Assembly: GCA_963728985.1 (NCBI GenBank)
Contig: CAVSME010000005.1
Location: forward strand, 124,001-188,000
Direction: 5' to 3'
DNA: 64,000 nucleotides
Source of the DNA: DASXAI01 sp963728985
GTDB taxonomy: Bacteria; Actinomycetota; Acidimicrobiia; Acidimicrobiales; Ilumatobacteraceae
Part shown: positions 16,979 to 27,436 of the stretch, in pieces
How positions within the stretch are numbered: position 1 is the stretch's first letter
Layout of the letters: every line of letters begins with the position of its first letter
Translations under genes and position numbers: made by a program
Notes under the pieces: generated by a model
What the model was told of the DNA's origin: nothing
Database searches by the model: none
Seen by the model: only the letters and a program-made list of their open reading frames with translations

Positions 16979-17218
16979 ATGCCGCCTCCTCGCCGCACCC
17001 GGTTGTGCTCGCGCCCGAGTTGTGCGGAGCCGGCGGCGGCCACGCTCACCTACCGGTACGACCTGAGTGCGGCGTGGATCGACGAGCTCACGCCCGAGCG
17101 CGAGCCCCACGACTACGACCTGTGCGAGCGCCACGCCGCCCGCTGCAGCGTGCCCCACGGCTGGCAACTGGCGGACCGGCGCGGTGACCTTGCGCTGCCC
17201 GATCGGCTGGCTGGCTGA
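16979..17218 (+). CDS. DUF3499 family small Cys-containing protein
   Basis: A 79-residue protein of unknown function matching the actinobacterial DUF3499 family. Visible family features are LCSRPSCAEPAAATLTYRYD near the N-terminus, EPHDYDLCERHAARC in the middle and VPHGW. Four cysteines (two CxxxxC-like pairs) suggest a small zinc-binding fold, which is inference. In mycobacteria a relative lies close to the phosphomannomutase and whiB2 genes; here the neighbours are ftsH and a CPBP protease, with phosphomannomutase three genes downstream. TAGCGT lies nine bases upstream of the ATG. Confidence 0.8.
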   Translation: MPPPRRTRLCSRPSCAEPAAATLTYRYDLSAAWIDELTPEREPHDYDLCERHAARCSVPHGWQLADRRGDLALPDRLAG

Positions 17219-17255
17219 GCGGAGGCCTCGATCCGGTCGCCACACCTCGCGCCTG

Positions 17256-17261
17256 TACGCT
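17256..17261 (+). promoter_or_regulatory. Putative -10 element (TACGCT) for the CPBP protease gene
   Basis: TACGCT ends eight bases before the GTG start at 17270. No Shine-Dalgarno sequence lies between, consistent with a leaderless transcript. A -35 is not evident. Confidence 0.4.
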
Positions 17262-17269
17262 CGCCCCAC

Positions 17270-17971
17270 GTGCGCCCTGCTCCCGACGAACCGCGCTTTT
17301 CGATCGGGATCGCGCTGGCGGGGTGGTTCGCCGCCCTCGTCTTCTCGAACATCGGCGCCGTCGTCATCCTGGCGGCCACCGATCACACGGGCACCGACTA
17401 CAACGATCTCCCGCTCTGGCTGATCGCCGTCCTGCAGGTCCCGCTGTGGGTCGGCCTGGTCGGGGTGGTCGTCATCGTCAGCCGCCGCTTCGGTACGGGC
17501 TCGCTGAAGAAGGACTACGGCTTCCGGTTCCGCACGAACGACATCCTCGGGTTGCCGATCGGTGTCGTGGTGCAGCTCGTGTTCGTCCCGGTCCTCTACC
17601 GGATCCTGTCGATCGTGGTCGACACGTCGTCGGTGTCGGAACCGGCCGAGCGCCTGACCGACCGGGCCGAGGGCCTCGGGGTGGCCCTGCTGGTGGTGCT
17701 CGTCGTCGTCGGCGCCCCGATCATCGAGGAGCTGTTCTTCCGCGGCCTCCTGCTGCGCTCGATCCAGGCCCGCTGGAGCGACTCGCTGGCCCTGGTGGCG
17801 TCGTCGATCCTGTTCGGACTGGCCCACTTCGAGCTGCTGCAGCTGCCGGCCCTGGTGATGTTCGGCCTCGTGGCCGGTTACCTCGCCCAGCGCACGGGAC
17901 GCCTCGGCATGTCGATCTGGGCCCACGTCGGCTTCAACGCCACCACGGTCGCGTTCCTCTTGCTGCGATAA
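17270..17971 (+). CDS. CPBP-family (CAAX-like) intramembrane metalloprotease
   Basis: A 233-residue membrane protein with about six hydrophobic helices. The family motifs are visible: EE followed by FFRG (IIEELFFRGLLL, around residue 148), FGLAHF near residue 183 and the H of WAHVGFNAT near residue 222, which together form the metal or Glu/His catalytic site of Abi/CPBP proteases. The substrate is unknown. It starts with GTG. The next gene encodes a large membrane protein in the same direction about 50 bases away. Confidence 0.88.
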   Translation: MRPAPDEPRFSIGIALAGWFAALVFSNIGAVVILAATDHTGTDYNDLPLWLIAVLQVPLWVGLVGVVVIVSRRFGTGSLKKDYGFRFRTNDILGLPIGVVVQLVFVPVLYRILSIVVDTSSVSEPAERLTDRAEGLGVALLVVLVVVGAPIIEELFFRGLLLRSIQARWSDSLALVASSILFGLAHFELLQLPALVMFGLVAGYLAQRTGRLGMSIWAHVGFNATTVAFLLLR

Positions 17972-18022
17972 GGGGCGAGTCTGCCGTAACGCCAGCCGGC
18001 CGAAATGGCACCATGGGGGGCC

Positions 18023-20602
18023 GTGACCGACGTCCTCGACCACCCCCTCGACGAGCCCGACGTCGATGCACCGACCGAGCCCGGCGGCGAGTGGCCGTCC
18101 AGCACGCCGACCGTCGCCACGTCGACGCGCTGGCCGACGTCGCGGCGCCGTCGCAACCTCTCCAACCGGGAGTGGGCCGAGCGCATCGCCACCATCGTCG
18201 TGGTCGCCGGCTGCGTGCTCTACACGCTGGCCCAGCTCCACCCCGACCTCATCCTGAAGAACACCACCCCCGCCGGCGGCGACATGGGCGCCCACGTCTG
18301 GGGCCCCGCCTACTTGCGCGACCACATCCTCCCGCACTTCTGGCTGTCGGGCTGGGCCCCCGATTGGTACGCCGGCTTCCCGATGTACGTCTTCTACATG
18401 GTGCCGCCGGCGCTGGCCGTCGTGGTGCTGGACATCATCCTGCCCTACGGGGTGGCGCTGAAGCTGGTGAGCATCATCGGCATCCTGTCCCTGCCGGTGT
18501 GCTGTTGGTTGTTCGGCAAGCTGGCCGGCCTGCGGTTCCCGGTCCCGCAGCTGTTCTCGATCGCCGCCGTCTTCTTCCTGTTCGACGAGACGTTCCAGAT
18601 CTACGGCGGCAACATCGCCTCCACGATGGCGGGCGAGTTCTCGTTCTCGATCGCCCTGTCCCTCGCCATGCTCTTCCTCGGCGTCTTCGCCTACGGCATG
18701 CGCACCGGGAAGCACCGCGCCCTGGCCGCCGGCCTCTTCGCGCTGGCCGCGCTCTGCCACGTGATCGTGATGTTCTTCGCCGCCATCGGCGCGGTGGTGC
18801 TGTTCCTCCTGTGGGCCGACCGCAAGCGCCTCTGGTACGCCTTCACCGTCGGGGTCGTCGGGGCACTGCTGTGCGCCTTCTGGTACATCCCGTTCTGGCG
18901 CAACTCGCCCTACATGACCGACATGTTCTACGAGCGGCTCAAGGACAACTGGGCGATGCTGTTCCCCCAGTCGACCACCTGGAGCCGGGTGATCATCGTC
19001 CTGGCGCTGGTGGGTCTGGTGGGCGCCGTCGTGCGGGGGGTGCGGGCGGGAGCGTTCCTCGGCATCATGTGCATCGGCTACGGGGTGTGGGCCTGCGTGT
19101 GGCCGCAGAGCCACCTGTGGAACGCCAGGCTGCTGCCGTTCTTCTACCTGACCCGCGACCTGCTGGTGGCCATGGGCGTGGCCGAGATCGGCCTGTTCAT
19201 CGCCCGGCTCTGGCGCCCCGGCGACGCCCGCGTGCGGGAGTGGTTCCGCTTCGGCACCCTCGGCGTCGCGGTGGTCGTCGCCGTGATCGCCCTCGGCCTC
19301 CACTTGCAGAACCTGCCGTTCTTCGAGCAGCGCTGGAACGGCACCGAGTGGGTGTACGAGGCCGGGCCGATCTCGGTCAAGAGCCAACCCGCGTACGTCG
19401 ACGACTGGGCCAAGTGGAACTACTCGGGCTACGAGGGCAAGGACGCGTACGGCGAGTACTCCGGCGTGATCAACACCATGAAGGAGGTCGGTCAGGACAA
19501 CGGCTGCGGGCGGGCCCTGTGGGAGAACAACAACTCCGAGGACCGCTATGGCACGCCGATGGCGCTGATGCTCCTGCCGTTCTGGACCGACGGCTGCATC
19601 GGCTCGATGGAGGGCCTCTACTTCGAGGCGTCGGGCACGACGCCGTACCACTTCCTCACCACCAGCGCCATGTCCGAGCACAGCTCGAACCCGGTGCGGC
19701 GGCTGCAGTACGACGACGGCGACGTCGACAAGGGCGTGCAGTACATGCAGACCCTCGGGGTCCGGTACTACCTCGCCTTCAGCCAGTCGGTGCTGGCCAA
19801 GGCCAACGCCAACCCAGCGCTCACGCCGATCGCCCAGTCCGGGCCGTGGACCGTGTTCGAGGTGGCCAACAGCGACATGGTCGTGCCGCTGGCCACGGAA
19901 CCGGTCGTGGCCACCGGCGCCGACAAGAACCGCGACACCTGGCTCGAGCTGGGCACGTCGTACTTCCAGCACGAGAACCAGTGGCCGGCCATCCCGGCGG
20001 CGTCGGGCCCGGCCGACTGGCAGCGCGTCGCCCTCACCCGGACCGGCCAGACCGACGACCGCACGCTGGCCACCGTGGCGCCCTCGGCGCCCGTGCAGCC
20101 GGTCCAGTTGCCGCCGGTGACGGTCAGCGACGTGAAGACGGGCGACAACTCGATCTCGTTCACCGTCGACAAGGTGGGCGTGCCCGTGCTCGTCAAGACC
20201 AGCTACTTCCCGAACTGGGAGGTGAGCGGGGCCAAGGGCCCGTACCGGGTGGCACCGAACTCGATGGTCGTGATCCCGACGTCCAACGAGGTGACCCTCC
20301 ACTACGGCCACACCACCACCGAGTACTTCGCGTACTTCCTGTCCCTCCTCGGGATCGCCGGACTCGTGTACCTCTGGCGCAAGGGCCGGGTCGACTACGG
20401 CCGGCCCGAGGTCGCGTTGGGCCTGCCCTTGCCTCCGGGCCTCGACGCCGCCTGGACGCCGCCCGCCCCCGCCGAGCCGATCACGTTCCTGCTCGACTGG
20501 GACGAGGACGAGGCGGCCCCCCGGCTCGGGCCCGAGCTGCCGCCGCCCGAAGCGGCGTCCGCCGCCCCGGATCACGAAGCGTCGCCCCCGCCACCCGGGT
20601 AG
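18023..20602 (+). CDS. Large polytopic membrane protein of glycosyltransferase-like topology
   Basis: About 859 residues. The GTG at 18023, five bases after a GGGGGG run, is preferred; an in-frame ATG at 18005 lacks a ribosome site. After a charged cytoplasmic N-terminus there are about 11 hydrophobic helices (residues about 55-430), a long extracytoplasmic region with the motif WNGTEWVYE, and a final helix near FAYFLSLLGIAGLVYLW, then an acidic and proline-rich tail. The topology resembles GT-C glycosyltransferases and the membrane proteins often labelled 6-pyruvoyl-tetrahydropterin synthase-related. An early GGDMGAH loop could be the acidic GT-C site. Function is inferred from topology and the neighbouring GDP-mannose genes. 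Confidence 0.65.
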   Translation: MTDVLDHPLDEPDVDAPTEPGGEWPSSTPTVATSTRWPTSRRRRNLSNREWAERIATIVVVAGCVLYTLAQLHPDLILKNTTPAGGDMGAHVWGPAYLRDHILPHFWLSGWAPDWYAGFPMYVFYMVPPALAVVVLDIILPYGVALKLVSIIGILSLPVCCWLFGKLAGLRFPVPQLFSIAAVFFLFDETFQIYGGNIASTMAGEFSFSIALSLAMLFLGVFAYGMRTGKHRALAAGLFALAALCHVIVMFFAAIGAVVLFLLWADRKRLWYAFTVGVVGALLCAFWYIPFWRNSPYMTDMFYERLKDNWAMLFPQSTTWSRVIIVLALVGLVGAVVRGVRAGAFLGIMCIGYGVWACVWPQSHLWNARLLPFFYLTRDLLVAMGVAEIGLFIARLWRPGDARVREWFRFGTLGVAVVVAVIALGLHLQNLPFFEQRWNGTEWVYEAGPISVKSQPAYVDDWAKWNYSGYEGKDAYGEYSGVINTMKEVGQDNGCGRALWENNNSEDRYGTPMALMLLPFWTDGCIGSMEGLYFEASGTTPYHFLTTSAMSEHSSNPVRRLQYDDGDVDKGVQYMQTLGVRYYLAFSQSVLAKANANPALTPIAQSGPWTVFEVANSDMVVPLATEPVVATGADKNRDTWLELGTSYFQHENQWPAIPAASGPADWQRVALTRTGQTDDRTLATVAPSAPVQPVQLPPVTVSDVKTGDNSISFTVDKVGVPVLVKTSYFPNWEVSGAKGPYRVAPNSMVVIPTSNEVTLHYGHTTTEYFAYFLSLLGIAGLVYLWRKGRVDYGRPEVALGLPLPPGLDAAWTPPAPAEPITFLLDWDEDEAAPRLGPELPPPEAASAAPDHEASPPPPG

Positions 20603-20617
20603 CGTTCGCCCGTCGCT

Positions 20618-21964
20618 ATGACTGATTTCGACGCCGTCTTCAAGGCCTATGACATCCGCGGTACCGTGCCCGAGCAGCTCGACGAGGCCATGTGCCGCGC
20701 CATCGGCATCGCCTTCGCCCGCTTCGCCGGGGCCGAGCGGATCCTCGTCGGCCACGACATGCGCCCCTCGGGACACGGTCTCGTCGCCGCCTTCTGCGAC
20801 GGGGTGCTGAGCGAGGGCGTCGACGTCGGCCGGCTCGGTCTCGTGTCGACCGATCTCGTCTACTACGCCGCTGGTCGCTTCGACGCCCCCGGGGCCATGT
20901 TCACCGCCTCCCACAACCCGGCCCAGTACAACGGCATCAAGCTGTGCCTCGCCGGAGCCAAGCCCGTCGGGGCCGACACCGGCCTGGCCGAGATCCAGGC
21001 GATGGCCGAAGCCCTGGTCGGCGTCGAGGCCCCGGCCGGCGGCAGCCGGGGCAGCGAGACACGGATGGAGCTCCTCGACGACTTCGCCGACCACGTGGTG
21101 TCGTTCGTCGACCGGTCGCTGCTGAAGCCGCTGAAGGTGGTGGCCGACACCGCCAACGGCATGGGCGGCCTGATCGTCCCCAAGATCTTCGAGCGCCTGC
21201 CCTTCGACCTCGAGATCATGTACGGCGAGCTCGACGGCACGTTCCCCAACCACCCCGCCGATCCGATCCAGCCGGCCAACCAGCGCGACCTGCAGGCCCG
21301 GGTGGTGGCCGTGGGAGCCGATGTCGGCCTGGCCTTCGACGGCGACGCCGACCGGGTCTTCTTCGTGGACGAGACCGGCCGGGGCCTGTCCGGCTCCACC
21401 ACGACGGCCATCCTCGCCGCCGGCATCCTCGCCCGGGCGCCCGGGGGCACCATCCTGCACAACCTGATCTGCTCGCGGGCCGTGCCCGAGGTCATCGTGG
21501 AGCGGGGCGGCGTGCCGGTGCGCACACGCGTCGGCCACTCCTACATCAAGCAGGTCATGGCCGAGACCGGCGCGGTGTTCGGCGGCGAGCACTCGGCGCA
21601 CTACTACTTCCGCGACAACTACCGGGCCGACTCCGGCATCATCGCCACGATGGTGCTGCTCGAGCAGCTCTCCCAGGCCGGCGTGCCGCTGTCGGAGCTG
21701 CGCAAGCCGTTCGAGCGCTACGCCGCCTCCGGGGAGATCAACACCCAGGTGGGCGACCCGGCGGCGGTGCTGGAGCGGGTGGCCGAGGTCTACGCCGACC
21801 GCCAGCAGGACCGCCTCGACGGGCTGACCGTCGACTCGGGCCCCTGGTGGTTCAACCTGCGGCCGTCCAACACCGAACCGTTGCTGCGCCTCAACCTGGA
21901 GGCGCCGACGAGGGCGGAGTGCGACGAGCGAGTGGCCGAGGTACTGGCCCTCGTGACGAGCTGA
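20618..21964 (+). CDS. manB: Phosphomannomutase/phosphoglucomutase
   Basis: Interconverts hexose 6-phosphate and hexose 1-phosphate in the cytoplasm, supplying mannose 1-phosphate for GDP-mannose. The 448-residue protein has all four alpha-D-phosphohexomutase signatures: KAYDIRG at 9-15, the phosphoserine loop TASHNP (Ser98), the metal-binding DGDADR near residue 244, and the phosphate-binding RPSNTEPLLR near the C-terminus. GGEHSAHYYF is typical of the PMM/PGM group. The gene is followed closely by a Trm112-like gene and the PGI/PMI isomerase gene, making a three-gene operon that leads from fructose 6-phosphate to mannose 1-phosphate. Confidence 0.92.
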   Translation: MTDFDAVFKAYDIRGTVPEQLDEAMCRAIGIAFARFAGAERILVGHDMRPSGHGLVAAFCDGVLSEGVDVGRLGLVSTDLVYYAAGRFDAPGAMFTASHNPAQYNGIKLCLAGAKPVGADTGLAEIQAMAEALVGVEAPAGGSRGSETRMELLDDFADHVVSFVDRSLLKPLKVVADTANGMGGLIVPKIFERLPFDLEIMYGELDGTFPNHPADPIQPANQRDLQARVVAVGADVGLAFDGDADRVFFVDETGRGLSGSTTTAILAAGILARAPGGTILHNLICSRAVPEVIVERGGVPVRTRVGHSYIKQVMAETGAVFGGEHSAHYYFRDNYRADSGIIATMVLLEQLSQAGVPLSELRKPFERYAASGEINTQVGDPAAVLERVAEVYADRQQDRLDGLTVDSGPWWFNLRPSNTEPLLRLNLEAPTRAECDERVAEVLALVTS

Positions 21965-21981
21965 GCGGAAAGGACGACCCG

Positions 21982-22218
21982 GTGGCCCTCGATCCCCAGC
22001 TGCTCGACATCCTGGCGTGCCCGCAGGACAAGGGCTCGCTGCTGTACTTCGCCGACGAGGACGCGCTGTACAACCCGCGGCTGCGGCGGCGCTACCGGGT
22101 CCAGGAGGGCATCCCGGTCATGCTGATCGACGAGGCCGAGTCGGTCGGTGATGCGGAGCACGAGCGGCTGGTGGCCAAGGCCGCCGCCGAGGGCCTGCGG
22201 CCCACGTTCGAGGCATGA
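21982..22218 (+). CDS. Trm112-like small protein
   Basis: A 78-residue protein starting at GTG 21982, with an AAAGGA ribosome site about ten bases upstream. LDPQLLDILACPQDKGSLLYF and RRYRVQEGIPVMLIDEAE match the YcaR/Trm112 family. The canonical CPxC knuckle is reduced to a single Cys (CPQDKG), a form common in actinobacteria, so zinc binding is doubtful. Trm112 proteins act as activators of methyltransferases in other organisms; the partner here is unknown. It is embedded between manB and the isomerase gene and overlaps the latter by four bases (ATGA). Confidence 0.8.
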   Translation: MALDPQLLDILACPQDKGSLLYFADEDALYNPRLRRRYRVQEGIPVMLIDEAESVGDAEHERLVAKAAAEGLRPTFEA

Positions 22219-23267
22219 GCGCGGCTCCCGCTGGGGCCGTCGACACCCTGGACCAGTTCACCGTCGTCGCCGGGCTCCCCGAGCAGGTCGCCGCCGCCCT
22301 CACTGCCCTCGACGGCGGCATCGCCGGTCTGCCCGAGAGCCACGAGGTGGACAACGTGGTCGTGCTCGGCATGGGGGGCAGCGGCATCGCCGGTGACGTC
22401 CTCAGCGCGGTGGCCTCGCCGCTCAGCCCCGTGCCCATCGTGGTGTCGAAGGACTACGAGCTGCCCGGGTTCGTGGGGCCGCGCACGCTGGTCATGGCCG
22501 TCTCGTGCTCGGGCGCCACCGAGGAGACCCTCGACGCCGTCACCGAGGCCGCCCATGCCGGTGCCCGCCTGGTGGCGGTGTGCCAGGGCGGCGCGCTGGC
22601 CGAGCGGGCGGGGGAGTGGGGGGCGCCCCACATCGCCGTGCCGTCCGAGCTGGTCATGCCCCGCAGCGCCATCGGCGCCCTGTCGGTTCCCCTGCTGGTC
22701 GTGCTGGAAGAGGTGGGCCTCGTTCCGGGGGGCCGCCAGTACATCCTGGACGCCGTGGCCCAGCTGCGCCGCCGCCGTGACCAGCTCGTCCAACCGGGCA
22801 GCAGCGCCGAGATCCTGGCCCGGCGGATCGGGCGCACGATCCCGCTGGTCTACGGGGGCGGGCCCATCGGTGCGACCGCCGCCATGCGGTGGAAGTGCCA
22901 GGTCAACGAGAACGCCAAGGCCCCCGCCTTCACCAACCGCCTCCCCGAGGTCTGCCACAACGAGGTGGCCGGCTGGGGCCAGCACGGCGACGTCACCCGC
23001 CAGGTGATCACCCTCGTGCAGCTCCGCCACGACTTCGAGCACCCCCAGGTGGGCCGGCGCTTCGAGCTGGTCGACGACCTGGTGGCCGAGGTGGTGGGGG
23101 CCATCCACGAGGTGCGCGCCGACGGCGAGGGGCCGCTGGCCCAGCTGTTCGACCTGGTGCTCCAGGGCGACTTCGTGTCGCTGCACCTGGCCGTGGCGGC
23201 CGGCGTGGACCCCGGTCCGATCGCCGCCCTCGACTCCATCAAGGCAGGTCTGGCCGGCCGTGCCTGA
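22215..23267 (+). CDS. Bifunctional phosphoglucose/phosphomannose isomerase (SIS domain)
   Basis: Interconverts glucose 6-phosphate or mannose 6-phosphate with fructose 6-phosphate. The 350-residue protein has a SIS fold: LGMGGSGIAGDVL near residue 51 and SCSGATEET near 96 bind the sugar phosphate. The C-terminal half has NENAKAPAFTNRLPEVCHNEV, including the catalytic Glu and His expected in the bifunctional PGI/PMI family. It is the last gene of the manB operon, and together with the pyrophosphorylase at the left end of the window completes fructose 6-phosphate to GDP-mannose. Confidence 0.88.
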   Translation: MSAAPAGAVDTLDQFTVVAGLPEQVAAALTALDGGIAGLPESHEVDNVVVLGMGGSGIAGDVLSAVASPLSPVPIVVSKDYELPGFVGPRTLVMAVSCSGATEETLDAVTEAAHAGARLVAVCQGGALAERAGEWGAPHIAVPSELVMPRSAIGALSVPLLVVLEEVGLVPGGRQYILDAVAQLRRRRDQLVQPGSSAEILARRIGRTIPLVYGGGPIGATAAMRWKCQVNENAKAPAFTNRLPEVCHNEVAGWGQHGDVTRQVITLVQLRHDFEHPQVGRRFELVDDLVAEVVGAIHEVRADGEGPLAQLFDLVLQGDFVSLHLAVAAGVDPGPIAALDSIKAGLAGRA

Positions 23268-23349
23268 CATCTGGCGCCGGAACGGCCTGCTACGGTGGCA
23301 CGGCGGGCGGACGGCGGGCGTCGGAGGCACGACCAGGGAGACGACACGC

Positions 23350-24693
23350 ATGGTGGGACCGCGCAGGGCGTTCGGGCGCATCGCCGAGATCCTCACCGTG
23401 GCGGCGTTGCTGCTGACCACTCTGGGTGCCCAGGCGGCCAGCGCCGAGCTCGCCCCGGCGGCGTGCACGCTGTGCGCCGGCGGTGAGTTCTTCCCCGTCA
23501 CCCCCCAGCGGGTGTTCGACACCCGTGACGGCACCGGTGGCCGCAACGGCGCCGTCCCGTTCGGTCAGGCCGCCGACGTGGCCGTCACCGGCGTGGCCGG
23601 CGTGCCCGCCAGCGGGGTGCTGGCCGTCGCCCTCAACATCACCGTCGACCAGCCCAACCAGCCGGGCTACCTCACCGCCTACCCGACCGGGGCGGGGGCG
23701 CCGGTGGCCTCGAACGTGAACTTCACGCCCGGGAACCCCGTCGCCAACTTCGTCGTCGTCGGCGTGGGTGCCGGCGGCAAGGTGAGCGTCAGCCCGGGGC
23801 CGCCCACCCCCAACGCCCAGACCCAGGTCATCGTGGACGTGGTCGGGTACTACGCCAACTCCTCGGTCACCACCCACGGCTCCCGGCTGCGGCCGCTCAC
23901 GCCGGCCCGCATCCTCGACACTCGCAACGGCACCGGCGGGGTCCAGGGTCCGCTCGGCAACAACGGCCAGTTCGACATCAAGCTGCGGGGGGTGGGGGGC
24001 GTGCCCGACGATGGTTCGGTCACGGCGGTGATCGTGAACCTGACCGGCACCGAGGCCGCCCGCACCACGTTCGTGCAGGCGACGCCGACGGGTACGGCGG
24101 GCACGACCTCGAGCCTCAACCTGCTGCCCGGCCAGAACAAGGCCAACCTGGCCATGATCCCGCTGAGCGCCGACGGGCGGGCCCACTTCTTCAACCTGTT
24201 CGGACCGATGCAGCTGATCGGTGACGTCGTCGGCTACTACCAGAAGGTCGGCAACGACGACGAGAGCCGGGCCGGCCGGGTGGTGCCGTTGGCGTCGCCG
24301 TTCCGCGCCATCGAGACCCGCGCCGCCGGCGGGGGCGACGGGGTCAAGCTCGGGCCCGGCCAGGAGGACACGTGGGACTTCCAGCCCTTCGTGTCGTCGC
24401 TGCGGGACACGGGCGGCGCCACCGTGGGCAACGTGTCCGGGCTGGTCATCAACATGACCGCCACGGAGCTGTCGTTCCCCGCCCACACCACCAACCTGCT
24501 CGACTTCATGACGATCTTCCCCGAGGATGCGCCGGGCGTGCCCAACGCGTCGAACCTGAACTTCGGGCCCAACGAGAACATGCCCAACCTGGTGGTCGTC
24601 CCGCTGTCGGCCACCGGCAAGATCGGGGTGTTCAACTTCAACGGCTTCACCCACTACCTGGGTGACGTGTCGGCCGTGGTCCTCGCCAACTGA
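23350..24693 (+). CDS. Secreted protein made of three LDTR-type repeat modules
   Basis: A 447-residue exported protein. ATG 23350 is chosen because a signal peptide follows (RRAFGRIAEIL core, cleavage near ASA at residue 32) and AGGGAG lies upstream; the frame is open earlier from 23260. The mature part consists almost wholly of three modules beginning FPVTPQRVFDTRDGTGG (about 48), RPLTPARILDTRNGTGG (about 180) and VPLASPFRAIETR (about 310), each ending in a D-V-V/S-G/A-YY-like strand. The modules resemble those on the SpoIID protein at 7163-9682. No enzymatic domain is seen; a wall- or glycan-binding role is a guess. TACGGT at 23290 may be its -10. Confidence 0.72.
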   Translation: MVGPRRAFGRIAEILTVAALLLTTLGAQAASAELAPAACTLCAGGEFFPVTPQRVFDTRDGTGGRNGAVPFGQAADVAVTGVAGVPASGVLAVALNITVDQPNQPGYLTAYPTGAGAPVASNVNFTPGNPVANFVVVGVGAGGKVSVSPGPPTPNAQTQVIVDVVGYYANSSVTTHGSRLRPLTPARILDTRNGTGGVQGPLGNNGQFDIKLRGVGGVPDDGSVTAVIVNLTGTEAARTTFVQATPTGTAGTTSSLNLLPGQNKANLAMIPLSADGRAHFFNLFGPMQLIGDVVGYYQKVGNDDESRAGRVVPLASPFRAIETRAAGGGDGVKLGPGQEDTWDFQPFVSSLRDTGGATVGNVSGLVINMTATELSFPAHTTNLLDFMTIFPEDAPGVPNASNLNFGPNENMPNLVVVPLSATGKIGVFNFNGFTHYLGDVSAVVLAN

Positions 24694-24697
24694 CTCC

Positions 24698-24703
24698 TAC
24701 ACT
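24698..24703 (+). promoter_or_regulatory. Putative -10 element (TACACT) for ahcY
   Basis: TACACT ends eight bases before the GTG start of ahcY and begins five bases after the upstream stop codon. There is no Shine-Dalgarno, consistent with a leaderless mRNA. The 18-base gap leaves no room for an SAH riboswitch. Confidence 0.45.
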
Positions 24704-24711
24704 GGTCGGCC

Positions 24712-26178
<1,467 letters not shown>

Positions 26179-26224
26179 TCCGGCGAGGGCCACCTCGTGA
26201 CACCCCCGGCGTAGAACCGGCGGC

Positions 26225-26785
26225 ATGCTCCTGCCGACCCGCTGCCCCCTCTGCACCCGTCCTGGTCCTGCTCCCTGCGCCGCCTGCGCCGCCCTCCTCG
26301 TGCCCGCCGGGGCCAGCCCGTACCCGGCGGTCGTGGCCTACAGCGGCGAGGGCCGGCGGCTGGTGCAGGCCCTGAAGTACCGCAACGGGCGGGCCGCCGC
26401 CGGTTCGCTCGGGGCGGCCATGGCGGCGCTCGTCGGCGGCGGCGGGGTGGACGTGGTGACGTGGGCGCCCACCGCACCGAGTCGCCGGCGGGCCCGTGGC
26501 TACGACCAGGCCGAAGTGCTGGCCCGGGCGGTGGGGCGCCCGCTCGGCGTGCCCGCACGGGCCCTGCTGCGCCGCACCGACCGGGCCGGCCCGCAGACCG
26601 GGCGGCGTCGGGCCGAGCGCCTGGCCCGAGCACCCACGTTCGTGGCCACCGGCCGGGTGCCGGGCCGGGTGCTGGTGGTGGACGACGTGGTCACCACCGG
26701 GGCCACGCTCCACGCGGCGTGCACCGCGCTGCTCGCCGGCGGCGCCACCACGGTGCAGGCGGTAGCGGCGGCGGCCACCCCCTGA
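26225..26785 (+). CDS. ComF-family phosphoribosyltransferase-like protein
   Basis: A 186-residue protein of the ComF/GntX group. An N-terminal zinc ribbon is visible as CPLC (7-10) and CAAC (18-21). The ALKYRNG segment and the PRPP-binding loop VLVVDDVVTTGATL near residue 150 define the type I phosphoribosyltransferase fold. Members are linked to DNA uptake in competent bacteria, but in actinobacteria the role is unproven. It lies just upstream of hpf, the same order as in mycobacteria. Confidence 0.87.
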   Translation: MLLPTRCPLCTRPGPAPCAACAALLVPAGASPYPAVVAYSGEGRRLVQALKYRNGRAAAGSLGAAMAALVGGGGVDVVTWAPTAPSRRRARGYDQAEVLARAVGRPLGVPARALLRRTDRAGPQTGRRRAERLARAPTFVATGRVPGRVLVVDDVVTTGATLHAACTALLAGGATTVQAVAAAATP

Positions 26786-26829
26786 CAGCGTCGTACACTC
26801 GCGAGCCCGCGACTGGAACGGAGCACGGG

Positions 26830-27381
26830 TTGGACATCACCGTGAGCAGCCGCCACGTAGAGGTCTCTGCGGCCCTGCGGGCAGCGGCCATCGAAAAGGT
26901 CGGTCGTCTCGAGCGGTACCTCGAGGACATGGACCGTGCCGAGGTCCACTTCAGCGCCGAGCACAACCCCCGCATCGAGGAGCGGGAGATCTGCGAGGTC
27001 ACGATCAGCGGGCCTGGGCACGTCGTGCGGGCCAAGGTCACGGCGGCCGATCAGTTCGCCGCCATCGATGCTGCGGTGGCCAAGCTGGAGCACCAGCTCC
27101 ACAAGTTGAAGACCCGCCTCGTGGCCCGCCAGCAAGGCAAGCTGCACACGTCGACGAAGGCGGCAGCGCGCGCCGGCGGCGACGGTGACGAGCCCGACGC
27201 CGAGCCTCAGCTGGTGAAGACCAAGCGGTTCGCCGTGAAGCCGATGACGGTGGACGAGGCCATCTTGCAGATGGACCTCCTCGGCCACTCGTTCTTCTTC
27301 TTCGAAAACGCCGCCAGCGGTGACGCCGCGGTGGTCTACCGGCGAACGGACGGTGACATCGGTCTGATCGAGCGGGAGTAG
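26830..27381 (+). CDS. hpf: Long-form ribosome hibernation promoting factor
   Basis: Dimerises 70S ribosomes into inactive 100S particles during stress or stationary phase. The 183-residue protein starts at TTG 26830, chosen because GGAG lies six bases upstream and the S30AE domain begins immediately (DITVSSRHVEVS). Residues 1-100 are the S30AE ribosome-binding domain. After a linker, KTKRFAVKPMTVDEAILQMDLLGHSFFFF is the C-terminal dimerisation domain of the long form. TACACT at about 26793 may be its -10 and would leave a leader of about 25 bases. Confidence 0.93.
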   Translation: MDITVSSRHVEVSAALRAAAIEKVGRLERYLEDMDRAEVHFSAEHNPRIEEREICEVTISGPGHVVRAKVTAADQFAAIDAAVAKLEHQLHKLKTRLVARQQGKLHTSTKAAARAGGDGDEPDAEPQLVKTKRFAVKPMTVDEAILQMDLLGHSFFFFENAASGDAAVVYRRTDGDIGLIERE

Positions 27382-27389
27382 CGATTCGC

Positions 27390-27429
27390 GGGGCCTGCTC
27401 CCGGCCCCTGCCGGACCCCTGGCCAGGGG
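27390..27429 (+). other. Two GC-rich hairpins between hpf and secA
   Basis: GGGGCC (27390-27395) can pair with GGCCCC (27403-27408), and CCCCTGGCCAGGGG (27416-27429) is a perfect 14-base palindrome. No U-tract follows either, so a classical terminator is not shown. They may reduce read-through into secA or simply reflect GC-rich sequence. Confidence 0.3.
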
Positions 27430-27436
27430 GGACCGG

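Noticed and set aside
24694..24711. An SAH riboswitch before ahcY
   Set aside because: Only 18 bases separate the upstream stop and the ahcY start, and these contain a -10-like hexamer; no structure could fit.
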